DNA of 64,000 bases from Asaia bogorensis_B (GTDB lineage Bacteria > Pseudomonadota > Alphaproteobacteria > Acetobacterales > Acetobacteraceae), in the NCBI RefSeq assembly GCF_900465315.1, contig NZ_UBIX01000008.1; one strand, written 5' to 3'. Position 1 is the stretch's first letter. The number at the start of each line of letters is the position of its first letter. The position numbers and the translations under genes are program-made. Shown here piece after piece: positions 17,801 through 26,710 of the stretch. The notes beneath the pieces were generated by a model. That model was given only the letters and a program-made list of their open reading frames with translations. It had not been told where the DNA came from and did not search any database.

Positions 17801-18951
17801 AGATCCGGATTACGCTCGACAACATCGCGCTCGTTGCGATGAACCCAGGAAGAGAGCAGCAGGCCAAAGCCGAACATCATGGTGAGCATGGCCGAACCGC
17901 CATAGGAGATAAGGGGCAGCGGCACGCCACCCACCGGAATAACCCCCATGACCATCGACAGATTGACCGCGCAGTAGAGGAAGAAATCGACCGAGATGCC
18001 CAGAGCCAGCAGCCGCCCGAACTGGTTGCGGCTGCGCATGGACATGAGCATTCCCCCAACCACAAGCGTGGCCAGGAGACCAATGACCGAAACCGCGCCG
18101 ACATAGCCCCATTCCTCACCGATCATGGTGAAAATGAAATCGGTCTGTTTTTCCGGCAGGAAGTTCAGCTGCCCCTGCGTCCCGCGCAGATAACCCTCAC
18201 CCCACATCCCGCCCGAGCCAAGGGCAATCTTAGATTGGATGATGTTGTAGCCAGCGCCAAGCGGATCATGCTCAGGGTGCAGGAAGGTGTCGATGCGGGC
18301 CTTCTGGTAGTCATGCAGATGCGCATAGACGAACTTGCCAAGGAACGGCACCGGCGCCACCAGCAGCACGATCTGCCAAAGGCGCATGCCCGCAGCAAAG
18401 AACATGGTCGCACCGATGAGACCGATGATGACAGCCGTACCCAGATTGGGCTCCTTGAGCACCAGAACCACCGGCAGGAGCGTCAGCAAGGCGGGCGGGA
18501 TCAATCGGAGCGGATTGCCCATGCGCTTGATGTCGATGCGATGAAACCAGCTTGCCAGAGCCAGAACCAGGGCAATCTTGGCGAACTCCGAGGGCTGGAA
18601 CTGAATACCAGCCAGATTGATCCAGCGCTCTGCGCCCTTGCCCACATGGCCCATGCGCAGCACGAGGGTCAGCAGGGTGATGGCCATGAGGTAAATCGGA
18701 ATGGAGAGCAGACGCAGCACTCTGGGGCTGGTGAGTGCAACCACGATCATCATCACCAGACCAAAGCCGAAGCGAACCATCTGCGGGCGTGCAAAAGGCT
18801 TGGCCGTGCCGCCTCCGGCAGAATAGAGCGCGAGATAGCCAACTCCGGCCAGAGCGCAGATAAGAAGCACGTAGAGCCAGTTGATCTGGAGAAGCTTGCC
18901 CAGAAGCCTGAAACTCGGCTCGGGACGCCATAGGCGTTTCTGCCAGTTCAT
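17797..18951 (-). CDS. rodA: Peptidoglycan glycosyltransferase RodA (MrdB)
   Basis: SEDS-family polymerase of the elongasome, 384 residues, with about ten membrane helices. Family segments are GKGAERWINLAGIQFQPSEFAKIAL, LKEPNLGTAVI, the Asp-containing QKARIDTFLHPEHDPLGAGYN, and the C-terminal VGGVPLPLISYGGSAM. It polymerises glycan strands in partnership with the PBP2 transpeptidase encoded just upstream; the start codon overlaps the mrdA stop by one base (TAATG). Confidence 0.97.
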   Translation of the reverse strand: MNWQKRLWRPEPSFRLLGKLLQINWLYVLLICALAGVGYLALYSAGGGTAKPFARPQMVRFGFGLVMMIVVALTSPRVLRLLSIPIYLMAITLLTLVLRMGHVGKGAERWINLAGIQFQPSEFAKIALVLALASWFHRIDIKRMGNPLRLIPPALLTLLPVVLVLKEPNLGTAVIIGLIGATMFFAAGMRLWQIVLLVAPVPFLGKFVYAHLHDYQKARIDTFLHPEHDPLGAGYNIIQSKIALGSGGMWGEGYLRGTQGQLNFLPEKQTDFIFTMIGEEWGYVGAVSVIGLLATLVVGGMLMSMRSRNQFGRLLALGISVDFFLYCAVNLSMVMGVIPVGGVPLPLISYGGSAMLTMMFGFGLLLSSWVHRNERDVVERNPDL

Positions 18952-20858
18952 TACTCGGCGTCCGCGACGGCCTGACCGGGGGCATGGTCATGATTGACCG
19001 GGTCGCGCGAGAGCGTGTCGGTCATGATGTCACGCGCCAGAGGGGCCGCGGCATCAGCACCGCCATTACCATGCTCGATCACAACGGCAATCGCATAGCG
19101 AGGCGCGTCATAAGGAGCGAAACAGATGAACAGCGCATGGGGACGCTCTTCCCAAGGCAGGTTCATCGAATTGAAGTGACCACTCTCACGCAGGGCACGT
19201 GAGACATGTCGTACCTGCGCGGAGCCCGTCTTGCCAGCCATGGCCACATCGGGGATGTTCAGCCGGGCCTTGGGCGCGGTGCCTCGTGGCGCATTGACCA
19301 CGTCGAACATTCCCTGCCTGATGACGGCAAGATGCGTGTCGGGAATATCGAGCACAGGCGCGGCATCGAGCGGGGTGTGCTCGGAATCCTTGTCATTCAC
19401 CTTGCGCACCAGATGCGGCGTGACGTTCCGGCCGGAGGCGATGCGCGAGACGTAGGTTGCAAGCTCGAGCGGCGTCACCTGCACGAAGCCCTGCCCGATG
19501 CCGGCATTGACCGTGTCACCACCATTCCAGTGGAAGCCGTGCTTCTGCCGCCATTCCGGCGTGGGGATCACACCCGCACGTGTATGGGGCAATTCGATAT
19601 CGAGCTTGGTGCCCAGACCAAACCCGTTGGCCATGGCCTTGATCGGCTCCATGCCGATCTTGCGCGCTGCAAGATAGAAAAAGACGTCGCAGCTATACAT
19701 GAGCGCTTGTTGCATGGTGATGCTGCCATGCCCCCAGCGCGACCAGCAATGAAAGCGAACGCCGCCCATATCGTAATAGCCGGGGCAGTTGAACCGGTCC
19801 TGAGGGCTGATCTGCCCTGACTGCAACGCGGCAAGCGCCACGGCAGGCTTGAATGTCGAACCCGGCGGGTAAACACCCGCCACTGTCTTGTTGATGAGCG
19901 GTGTCCGGACGTTATTCGTCCACTCGATCCACTGCGCATGGCTCACGCCAGAATCGAAAAGCGACGGGTCGAAGGACGGGGTGCTGACCATGGCCAGCAC
20001 CTCACCGTTGCGGCAATCCATTACCACAACGCTCGCTGCCTGATCACCAATGCGGTTGAGCACCATCTGCTGCAGGCCGGCATCGATGGTCAGGACAACT
20101 TCATCGCCCTGCTGACCGTCCAGTCGGTCCATCTCGCCCATGACACGGCCCTTGGAGTTGACCTCCATCTCGACCGAGCCCGGCTCCCCACGCAGCAGCA
20201 GATCCTGTGTCTGCTCGATGCCCGCGCGACCCGCGCGCATACCGGGAAGTGCCATCATGGGACTTGATGCCACATCGCGCTCGTTAGGCGGGGCAACGTA
20301 ACCGACGATATGCGCGAGCTGCGGCCCATAAGGATAGAGGCGCGTCGTTCCCACATCGATCAGCACGCCAGGCAGGCTGGGCGCGTTCAGTTCGATACGT
20401 GCCATATCGTCCCAGCTCAGAAAGTCCTTGAGCGAAACGGGTACATATTTGCGGATATGACGAAGGTCGCGTTCTATACGGGCCTGATCACGGTCGTCCA
20501 GCGCGATGATCTGTCCGAAACGGGCAATCGTCGCGTGGATATCGGTTGTCTCCTCTGGCATGAGGAGCGCCCGCCAGTTGACCTTGTTACCGGCAAGCTG
20601 GATACCAAAGCGATCAACAATCTGACCGCGCGCCGGTGCCAGGAGCCGCTTGCTCGTGCGGTTTCTCGCTGCGAGGTCGCGCAGATGATCGCCCTCATGA
20701 ACCTGCAGGTCATAAAGCTTCTTGCCCAGCACCCCCAGCACGCCCGCCTGCGTGGCAAGCACAAGAAGGGCACGGCGCGTAAACACCCCGCGTGAAGGAG
20801 TGACGTCCTCGCGCTTGGTTTTCGCGCGGGATGGAGAGGAACGCCTGGTCTTTCTCAT
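18951..20858 (-). CDS. mrdA: Penicillin-binding protein 2 (transpeptidase)
   Basis: Class B PBP2 of the rod-shape machinery, 635 residues. A cytoplasmic Arg/Lys-rich tail precedes one membrane helix (RALLVLATQAGVLGVLGKKL). The transpeptidase motifs are complete: STFK with the catalytic Ser near residue 334, the second motif as SCD near residue 389 (where PBP2 commonly has SCD rather than SxN), and KTG near residue 542. It partners with RodA, encoded directly downstream with a one-base overlap. mreD ends 111 bp upstream. Confidence 0.97.
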   Translation of the reverse strand: MRKTRRSSPSRAKTKREDVTPSRGVFTRRALLVLATQAGVLGVLGKKLYDLQVHEGDHLRDLAARNRTSKRLLAPARGQIVDRFGIQLAGNKVNWRALLMPEETTDIHATIARFGQIIALDDRDQARIERDLRHIRKYVPVSLKDFLSWDDMARIELNAPSLPGVLIDVGTTRLYPYGPQLAHIVGYVAPPNERDVASSPMMALPGMRAGRAGIEQTQDLLLRGEPGSVEMEVNSKGRVMGEMDRLDGQQGDEVVLTIDAGLQQMVLNRIGDQAASVVVMDCRNGEVLAMVSTPSFDPSLFDSGVSHAQWIEWTNNVRTPLINKTVAGVYPPGSTFKPAVALAALQSGQISPQDRFNCPGYYDMGGVRFHCWSRWGHGSITMQQALMYSCDVFFYLAARKIGMEPIKAMANGFGLGTKLDIELPHTRAGVIPTPEWRQKHGFHWNGGDTVNAGIGQGFVQVTPLELATYVSRIASGRNVTPHLVRKVNDKDSEHTPLDAAPVLDIPDTHLAVIRQGMFDVVNAPRGTAPKARLNIPDVAMAGKTGSAQVRHVSRALRESGHFNSMNLPWEERPHALFICFAPYDAPRYAIAVVIEHGNGGADAAAPLARDIMTDTLSRDPVNHDHAPGQAVADAE

Positions 20859-20969
20859 CGCGCAGCGGAAATCCCGGCACGTGAAGAGGTCATGACATCG
20901 CTCTCGTCTGTCGGACGTTCAACACAAGGCACTGCGCTGTAACGGGACATCATGCTCAAGACGGGGCCT

Positions 20970-21536
20970 TCAGGCTTGCTCGGGGTTTGCCACTGTACGA
21001 CGCGCCCAGGCAAACAGCGCGCTCAGTGTCGGATAAATACCAATTGTCACCGCTGCCTGAAAGAGACTCGGCCCCGGAGACAGCAATGTCAACGTCCCGA
21101 TACACGCGATGATCCATCCAAACAACGACAAAACAAGGGCAAGCGCGCCAAGCAATGCCCAGCCGAACAGAAAGCTGATCCGGCTCAGACCATAACGCCA
21201 CAGATGCGCAACGCCATGAAAAACGAGCAGGGAAAACAAAAAGACACCGGGCGGTCCAAAGCTCAGCGCCTCGCAGGCCAAGCCCACACAGAACGTCATG
21301 AAGGGCGTCATGGATTGCGGCCGATGGGACGACCAGAAGAAAACCGTACTCGCCGCGATGCCGAAACAGAGTTCGTTTTGCCCCGGAAGCCCCAGCCCTG
21401 CTGACAGGATCAGCGCACAGATAACCACGAAGAGCGAGGGCATGAGTGCCCGCATGACGCTGTCAATGCGTCGCCGCAAGGTCTGGCGAGGGGCGATGCC
21501 AGGGTGGATTTCGGGAGGCAGACGATGGGATACCAT
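20970..21536 (-). CDS. mreD: Rod shape-determining protein MreD
   Basis: A 188-residue polytopic membrane protein with five or so hydrophobic segments (SLFVVICALILSAGLGLPG, MTPFMTFCVGLACEALSFGPPG, and others) and the MreD-typical position after mreC. It links MreC to the rest of the elongasome. The start is the ATG ending at 21536 (MVSHRLPPEIHPG), four bases after the mreC stop; an upstream open extension to 21623 lies inside mreC and is not used. MreD sequences are poorly conserved, so context carries much of the call. Confidence 0.88.
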   Translation of the reverse strand: MVSHRLPPEIHPGIAPRQTLRRRIDSVMRALMPSLFVVICALILSAGLGLPGQNELCFGIAASTVFFWSSHRPQSMTPFMTFCVGLACEALSFGPPGVFLFSLLVFHGVAHLWRYGLSRISFLFGWALLGALALVLSLFGWIIACIGTLTLLSPGPSLFQAAVTIGIYPTLSALFAWARRTVANPEQA

Positions 21537-21540
21537 GGCG

Positions 21541-22485
21541 TCAGCCCTGCCCGCGCACGGGCTTCTGGAACGGAACGAAGGGTAACTCGGGCGCGACCGG
21601 CATGGGCGGGGTGAGATGCACACGGCCGGGCGCGTCCGGCCCGTTATGGTCAGCGATCATGTAATTGAAAACGCGCACGATATCGGGATGGTCCAGCGTC
21701 GCTTCCGGCACAACGACCGGTGAGCCGGGTCGCAGATAATGAACGGTGCCGACGACCAGACCGCCCGGCATGCCTGCAAAAGCCCCGTGATCATGCCCCT
21801 CGGGCGCAGGTTGTTCCCCTGTCACCACTCGCTCGCCCTCAACGGGGCGATTATCCTGCGCATAGTAGATGAGCCTCGGATAAGGCGAGCCATCTCCCGC
21901 CATGATGGCATTTCCCCGTGATGCGGTGAGCATGACCGGAATACGGCTCGCCTCATCGTTGATCATCAGGATACGAACCGTATGGGCACCCGTTTCGGTC
22001 ACACGCCCAAGCAGACCGGATGCATCGAGCGCCACATCGCCAGGCACGATTCCATGCCCGTCACCCACGGCAAGGAGTATGGAACGCCCATATAACCCGC
22101 CCGCATCACGCAAGGCGTGACCACTCACAAAGTTCGGGGCGTTGTCAGGAATCCAGTGCAGGCTTGCCTTGAGCTGGGCATTTTCGTCGGCGAGGGCCAC
22201 AGCGACGTCGTACCAGCGACGCAGTTTCTGGTTCTCGGCACGCAAGCGCGCATTCTCGCCTGCGATATCGGTCAAGCCCACGAAAGAAAGACGAAGATGG
22301 TTCAGGGCCGTCCCAGGGGCTGCCAGGAGCCGGTAAGCCGGAGAGAGCCCGTCAGCCAGTCTCAAGCGAAGAGAGTCGACAGCCGGACGTCGGGTCAGAC
22401 CAAGCATGATCAACCCGACCGCCAGGATGAAGAAAAACGGCAGCATCAGTTTCGCGAGTGCGTGTCGTCCCTGTATCGACAGCAT
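21541..22485 (-). CDS. mreC: Rod shape-determining protein MreC
   Basis: A 314-residue bitopic protein. It has a membrane helix near residues 12-30 (LMLPFFFILAVGLIMLGL), a coiled coil at about 75-110 (ENARLRAENQKLRRWYDV...ENAQLKASLHW), then the MreC beta-barrel domain with GDVALDASGLLGRVTETG and NAIMAGDGS. The C-terminal tail is Pro-rich. It scaffolds RodA-PBP2 in the periplasm. It lies 21 bp downstream of mreB and four bp upstream of mreD. Confidence 0.95.
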   Translation of the reverse strand: MLSIQGRHALAKLMLPFFFILAVGLIMLGLTRRPAVDSLRLRLADGLSPAYRLLAAPGTALNHLRLSFVGLTDIAGENARLRAENQKLRRWYDVAVALADENAQLKASLHWIPDNAPNFVSGHALRDAGGLYGRSILLAVGDGHGIVPGDVALDASGLLGRVTETGAHTVRILMINDEASRIPVMLTASRGNAIMAGDGSPYPRLIYYAQDNRPVEGERVVTGEQPAPEGHDHGAFAGMPGGLVVGTVHYLRPGSPVVVPEATLDHPDIVRVFNYMIADHNGPDAPGRVHLTPPMPVAPELPFVPFQKPVRGQG

Positions 22486-22506
22486 CGACGGGATGCTCCC
22501 TGGCTA

Positions 22507-23553
22507 TCAGTACATCGAGATCAGGACATTCCGCAGACGGCGCATTTCCTCAAGAGCGCGCCCCGTTCCAAGCGCCACGCATGATAGCGGTGACTCGCCA
22601 ACAGTTACCGGCAGTCCCGTTGCATTGCGCAGCACATCGTCCAGACGATAGAGCAGTGCACCACCGCCTGTCAGCACAATGCCCTTGTCAACGATATCCG
22701 CAGCCAGTTCCGGTGGCGTGTTTTCAAGCGCCATCGTCACCGCATCGACAATCTGCATGACCGGCTCGGAAAGGCTCTCGGCCACCTGCGCCTGGCTCAC
22801 AAGAACCTCACGCGGCACACCATTGATGAGATCACGCCCCTTGACCTCTTTCACCGGCCCCGGATCACGTGGATCGTCAGGCAGGCACGCAGAGCCTATT
22901 TCAATCTTCAGTCGTTCGGCAGAGCTTTCGCCGATCAGCAAATTGAACGTCTTGCGGATATAGGAGATGATCGCATCATCCATCTTGTCACCGCCGACGC
23001 GTACCGAACGCGCATAGACGATGCCACCAAGAGAGATTACAGCCACTTCCGTCGTACCACCGCCGATATCGACGATCATGCTGCCCGAAGGCTCCGTCAC
23101 CGGCAGGCCTGCGCCAATTGCGGCCGCCATGGGTTCCTCAATCAGCATGACCTTGCGGGCACCGGCGCTCTCGGCGCTTTCCTGAATGGCGCGACGCTCG
23201 ACCGCGGTCGAGCCGGAGGGCACGCAGACGATAATCTGCGGGCTCGCAAAGGCGCGGCGATTATGCACCTTGCGGATGAAATGCTTGATCATTTCCTCCG
23301 CCACCTCAAAATCTGCAATCACGCCGTCGCGCAGTGGGCGAATGGCCGTGATATTGCCTGGCGTACGGCCGACCATCAGCTTGGCTTCTTCACCAACCGC
23401 CAGCACCTGCTTCTTGCCACGCACCTCAGCGATGGCAACGACAGATGGTTCATCAAGGACGATGCCGCGCCCTTTGACATAAACGAGAGTATTGGCGGTG
23501 CCGAGGTCAATAGCCATGTCTGCCGACATGAGACCCAGCAGACGTGAGAACAT
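22507..23553 (-). CDS. mreB: Rod shape-determining actin homologue MreB
   Basis: Bacterial actin, 348 residues. Actin-fold nucleotide motifs are clear: MAIDLGTANTLVYVKGRGI (phosphate 1), GSMIVDIGGGTTEVAVISLGGIV (phosphate 2), and GIVLTGGGALLYRLDD (adenosine). The N-terminus MFSRLLGLMSADMAID includes the hydrophobic patch used for membrane attachment. It is the promoter-proximal gene of the mreB-mreC-mreD-mrdA-rodA-DUF3293 operon, so the organism is expected to grow as a rod. Confidence 0.98.
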   Translation of the reverse strand: MFSRLLGLMSADMAIDLGTANTLVYVKGRGIVLDEPSVVAIAEVRGKKQVLAVGEEAKLMVGRTPGNITAIRPLRDGVIADFEVAEEMIKHFIRKVHNRRAFASPQIIVCVPSGSTAVERRAIQESAESAGARKVMLIEEPMAAAIGAGLPVTEPSGSMIVDIGGGTTEVAVISLGGIVYARSVRVGGDKMDDAIISYIRKTFNLLIGESSAERLKIEIGSACLPDDPRDPGPVKEVKGRDLINGVPREVLVSQAQVAESLSEPVMQIVDAVTMALENTPPELAADIVDKGIVLTGGGALLYRLDDVLRNATGLPVTVGESPLSCVALGTGRALEEMRRLRNVLISMY

Positions 23554-23951
23554 TCAAGCCTCCTGGCCGAAAGGGTTTTGCGCGCACGTGTCGCGCCCTG
23601 CCTCCGTTTTGCCTGCCTAATTACCCCTTGAGGTTGCATGAGGCCAAGCGGGCTGAAGTCATGACACGAGATATTCTGGCGGGTGGCTTACCGGTGCGCA
23701 GTGTGAGGAGCAAGAGGCGATCAGGGAAAATTGCAGTTTAATGAATAGAAACACGGCATCAGCCACGCTTTATCGCAGTAGTTACAGTAAGTTACAAACT
23801 GTCCTGTCTTGGCCATCATCCGGACATGCTGCCAACGCGGGTACAAGGCTTTTCTGTTTACCACCTGTTCACGACTCAGTGGCTCGAGGAAACTCGCCAA
23901 AAACCACTTCGTTCTGACAGTGTTGGACAAATGACCTAGGATACAAGAACG
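23554..23951. other. Divergent promoter region of mreB and the lipoprotein genes
   Basis: 398 bp without a convincing gene between the divergent mreB and the first glycine-zipper lipoprotein. The stretch around 23720-23800 is AT-rich and is the likely promoter area. I could not fix -35/-10 pairs with confidence. An AGGA at 23938-23941 is a possible ribosome site for the gene at 23952. Confidence 0.45.
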
Positions 23952-24221
23952 ATGACCAAGCGTGTTTCCTTCCTTAGCTCGCGCAAGCTGTTGGCCGCTT
24001 CGGCCTGTCTCGGCATGCTGGGCCTGAGCGCTTGCGGCAATCCTTATGACCCCGGCGCACGCGCTGGTTCCGGTGCCCTGATCGGTGCTGGTGGTGGTGC
24101 AGCCATTGGTGCGCTGGCTGGTGGTGGCCGTGGTGCCGCCATTGGCGCTCTTGCAGGCGGCGCACTCGGCGCTGCGGGTGGTGCAGCAACCACCCCCAAT
24201 CGTCCGCGTTCCGGTTACTGA
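23952..24221 (+). CDS. Glycine-zipper lipoprotein, short paralogue
   Basis: An 89-residue lipoprotein. A signal sequence ends in the lipobox LSAC with the modified Cys at residue 28, followed by NPYDPGARAGSGALIG and a glycine-zipper hydrophobic region (repeats of GAAIGALAGG). Such glycine-zipper segments insert in or associate with the outer membrane. It is clearly a tandem paralogue of the next gene, sharing YDPGARAGSGALIG, AAIGALAGGGRGAAIGALAG and GGAATTPNRP. The two genes are 24 bp apart and likely co-transcribed. Confidence 0.85.
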   Translation: MTKRVSFLSSRKLLAASACLGMLGLSACGNPYDPGARAGSGALIGAGGGAAIGALAGGGRGAAIGALAGGALGAAGGAATTPNRPRSGY

Positions 24222-24245
24222 TCCTCTACTCGCCGAAAGCGTGTC

Positions 24246-24707
24246 ATGACACCTGCCTTCTTGCCTCGCCCCTCCCCCCGCAAATGGCCATTGGCCGTTA
24301 TGGGCTTGGCTGGCCTCTGCACTCTGCTCAGCGGGTGCGGCAGCCCCTATGATCCCGGCGCGCGTGCGGGTTCGGGGGCCCTGATCGGCGGCGGTGCCGG
24401 GGCGGCGATCGGTGCACTCGCGGGCGGCGGTAGGGGCGCGGCCATTGGTGCTCTTGCTGGCGGACTGGTTGGTGCGGCCGGCGGTGCGGCTACTACACCG
24501 AACCGACCTAATGGGGGTTACGCCCAGGGCGGGTATTACAATCAGGGCGGCTCTTACAATCAGGCCCCGCCCCAACAGGGTTATCAGCAGCCTGATTACA
24601 ATAATGGCCAGAACGGCTATGCTGCGCCGGCCTATCCTGCGCAGCCCCAAGCTGCATATCCGGCCCAGCAAGGCTATCCAGCCTATAACCAGGGTTACGG
24701 ATACTGA
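24246..24707 (+). CDS. Glycine-zipper lipoprotein with Tyr/Gln-rich tail
   Basis: A 153-residue lipoprotein with lipobox LLSGC (Cys at residue 31). Residues 32-95 parallel the upstream paralogue almost position for position. A C-terminal extension of about 60 residues is rich in Tyr, Gln, Gly, Ala and Pro with repeats such as GGYYNQGGSYNQ and YPAQQGYPAYNQGYGY. The tail is likely disordered. Function is unknown. A strong terminator follows at 24742. Confidence 0.85.
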   Translation: MTPAFLPRPSPRKWPLAVMGLAGLCTLLSGCGSPYDPGARAGSGALIGGGAGAAIGALAGGGRGAAIGALAGGLVGAAGGAATTPNRPNGGYAQGGYYNQGGSYNQAPPQQGYQQPDYNNGQNGYAAPAYPAQPQAAYPAQQGYPAYNQGYGY

Positions 24708-24741
24708 TTACAACGGCGTCGCCGTTTTGAACACCACACGA

Positions 24742-24777
24742 AAAACGCCCCGCAGCGATGCCGCTTCGGGGCGTTTT
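24742..24777 (+). terminator. Rho-independent terminator of the lipoprotein pair
   Basis: Perfect 11-bp stem AAAACGCCCCG (24742-24752) with CGGGGCGTTTT (24767-24777), a 14-base loop, and a following T-rich run. Confidence 0.9.
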
Positions 24778-24843
24778 CTTTTATCCCGGGCCATCACAGC
24801 TTTCATAGGCGGACGCACGGTCATGACAGCCTCGGGTTGCCAT

Positions 24844-24874
24844 AAAAAACCCCGGCAGCCTGAGGCCGCCGGGG
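24844..24874 (-). terminator. Rho-independent terminator of leuA
   Basis: On the minus strand, CCCCGGCGGCC (24874-24864), loop TCA, and GGCTGCCGGGG (24860-24850), pairing with one G/U wobble, followed by six T residues (24849-24844). It lies 28 bases after the leuA stop. Confidence 0.9.
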
Positions 24875-24901
24875 TGAAGGAAATGTGGATCTGCCGTCTG
24901 A

Positions 24902-26473
24902 TCAGGCGTTAAGTGCTTCGGGCTCGCTTCGGGCACGCTTGACCAGCAGCTTGTTCAGCGCATGAACATAGGCACGCACCGCAGAGACGATCGTGTCGGC
25001 ATCAGCGCCCTGACCATCCACCATCTTGCCACCCTCCTGCAGACGGACAGTTGTCTTGGCCTGGGCATCCGTGCCCTCGGTCACGGCGCCGACAGAGAAC
25101 AGCGCCAACTCGGCCTCATGCGGAAAGATCTCGCCAATAGCCTTGAAGGCAGCGTCCACCGGACCGTTACCGCTGACCTTTGCCGAGCGCACAACACCAT
25201 CCACCAGCAATTCAAGTGTCGCCTCGGCAGGACGCTTCGAGCCAGCTGTCAGCTCCAGCGCGACAAAGCGGATACGGTCGTGATCACGGGTTTCGTCATC
25301 GACCAGGGCACGAATATCGTCGTCAAATACGGTCTTTTTCTGATCTGCCAGAACCTTGAAGCGCTCGAAGGCGTCCTGAATCTTCTCATCCGGCAGGTCA
25401 TAGCCCAGCGCCTTGAGCTTGTCGCGGAAGGCAGCGCGCCCCGAATGCTTGCCCAGAACGAGCGATGTCTTGCTCCAGCCCACGCTCTCCGGCGTCATGA
25501 TCTCGTAAGTCGCTGCGTTCTTCAGGATGCCATCCTGATGGATACCGCTCTCATGAGCAAAGGCATTGCGTCCGACAATCGCCTTGTTGGGCTGTACGTC
25601 AAAGCCGGTAATATTGGCCAGCAGGCGCGAAATCCCCAGCAGACGTGGAGTTTCAATGCGGTTCTGGAAGGGAATCTTGTCACGGCGCGTGCGGATCGCC
25701 ATGATAATCTCTTCTAGCGCCGCATTGCCTGCACGCTCGCCAATGCCGTTGATCGTGCATTCGATCTGGCGGGCACCACCGGCGACTGCTGCCAGGGTAT
25801 TGGCCACACCCAGACCCAGATCGTTGTGGTTATGGGTCGAGAAAATCACCTTTTCCGCACCCGGCACGCGCTCACGCAGCATGGTGAAAATAGCCTGCAG
25901 TTCATCCGGCGTGGTGAAGCCCACCGTGTCAGGAATATTGATGGTCGTCGCGCCATGACGGATCGCCACTTCCACGCAACGGCACAGGAAATCCGGCTCG
26001 GTGCGTGAACCATCCTCAGCCGACCACTGTACGTCATCCGTGAAGTGACGCGACGCCTTGTTGCCCTCGGCAATCAGCTCCAGAACCGTCTCTGGCTCCA
26101 TGCGCAGCTTGTACTTCATGTGCAGCGGCGAGGTAGAAATGAAGTTGTGAATTCGACGACGCGGCGCCTTGGCAATGGCCTCACCTGCGGCCTCGATGTC
26201 CCGCTTGCCACCGCTTCGGGCCAAACCGCACACCACAGCCTCACGGACCGTTTCAGCGATCTTCTGCACGCTTTCAAAATCGCCGGGCGATGCAACCGGG
26301 AAGCCGGCTTCGATCACATCGACACCCAGCTCTTCAAGAGCCTTCGCCATACGGATCTTCTCTTCCAGATTCATCGAGAAGCCGGGCGATTGCTCGCCAT
26401 CACGCAGGGTGGTATCAAAAATGATGACGCGGTCGTCAGCAACCGAGCCGAAAGAAGGATGGATGATGGTCAT
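24902..26473 (-). CDS. leuA: 2-Isopropylmalate synthase
   Basis: First committed step of leucine biosynthesis: acetyl-CoA plus 2-oxoisovalerate to 2-isopropylmalate. The 523-residue protein has the signature FDTTLRDGEQSPG, the metal-site motif STHNHNDLGLGVANTLAA, and ECTINGIGERAGNAALEE. The C-terminal leucine-binding regulatory domain is present (about residue 390 onward, VALELTAGSKRPAEATLELLVDG), so feedback inhibition by leucine is expected. It is flanked by its own terminator and that of the upstream amidase gene, so it is monocistronic. No leader peptide rich in Leu was seen upstream. Confidence 0.97.
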   Translation of the reverse strand: MTIIHPSFGSVADDRVIIFDTTLRDGEQSPGFSMNLEEKIRMAKALEELGVDVIEAGFPVASPGDFESVQKIAETVREAVVCGLARSGGKRDIEAAGEAIAKAPRRRIHNFISTSPLHMKYKLRMEPETVLELIAEGNKASRHFTDDVQWSAEDGSRTEPDFLCRCVEVAIRHGATTINIPDTVGFTTPDELQAIFTMLRERVPGAEKVIFSTHNHNDLGLGVANTLAAVAGGARQIECTINGIGERAGNAALEEIIMAIRTRRDKIPFQNRIETPRLLGISRLLANITGFDVQPNKAIVGRNAFAHESGIHQDGILKNAATYEIMTPESVGWSKTSLVLGKHSGRAAFRDKLKALGYDLPDEKIQDAFERFKVLADQKKTVFDDDIRALVDDETRDHDRIRFVALELTAGSKRPAEATLELLVDGVVRSAKVSGNGPVDAAFKAIGEIFPHEAELALFSVGAVTEGTDAQAKTTVRLQEGGKMVDGQGADADTIVSAVRAYVHALNKLLVKRARSEPEALNA

Positions 26474-26635
26474 GGCTTTGTCTTTTCGTGGCTTTGAACA
26501 ACAGGATCATAACCCCTGAACGCGCCGGTCGGACCGGCCGCAAAATGCGCTCAGGGGCAGATAAGTCGAAGCGTACGAAGAAGGAGGCCCGGGCATAGAT
26601 CGGCGCGTGCTGCTGCACGGGATCCTATGCTTGAA

Positions 26636-26664
26636 AAGGGCGCCAGAATTTTCATGACGCCCTT
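26636..26664 (-). terminator. Probable terminator of the amidase gene
   Basis: Seven-base-pair stem AAGGGCG (26636-26642) with CGCCCTT (26658-26664) around a 15-base loop; on the minus strand the stem is followed by TTTTC. It lies about 45 bases beyond the amidase stop. Confidence 0.65.
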
Positions 26665-26710
26665 CCTACTGTAAAAGACCAGCTCTTGCCTAGCGCAGTC
26701 GCATCATTTT

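Noticed and set aside
17839..18933. 364-residue plus-strand frame rich in His, Gln and Asn
   Set aside because: Antisense to rodA. The composition is what a membrane protein gives when read in reverse complement.
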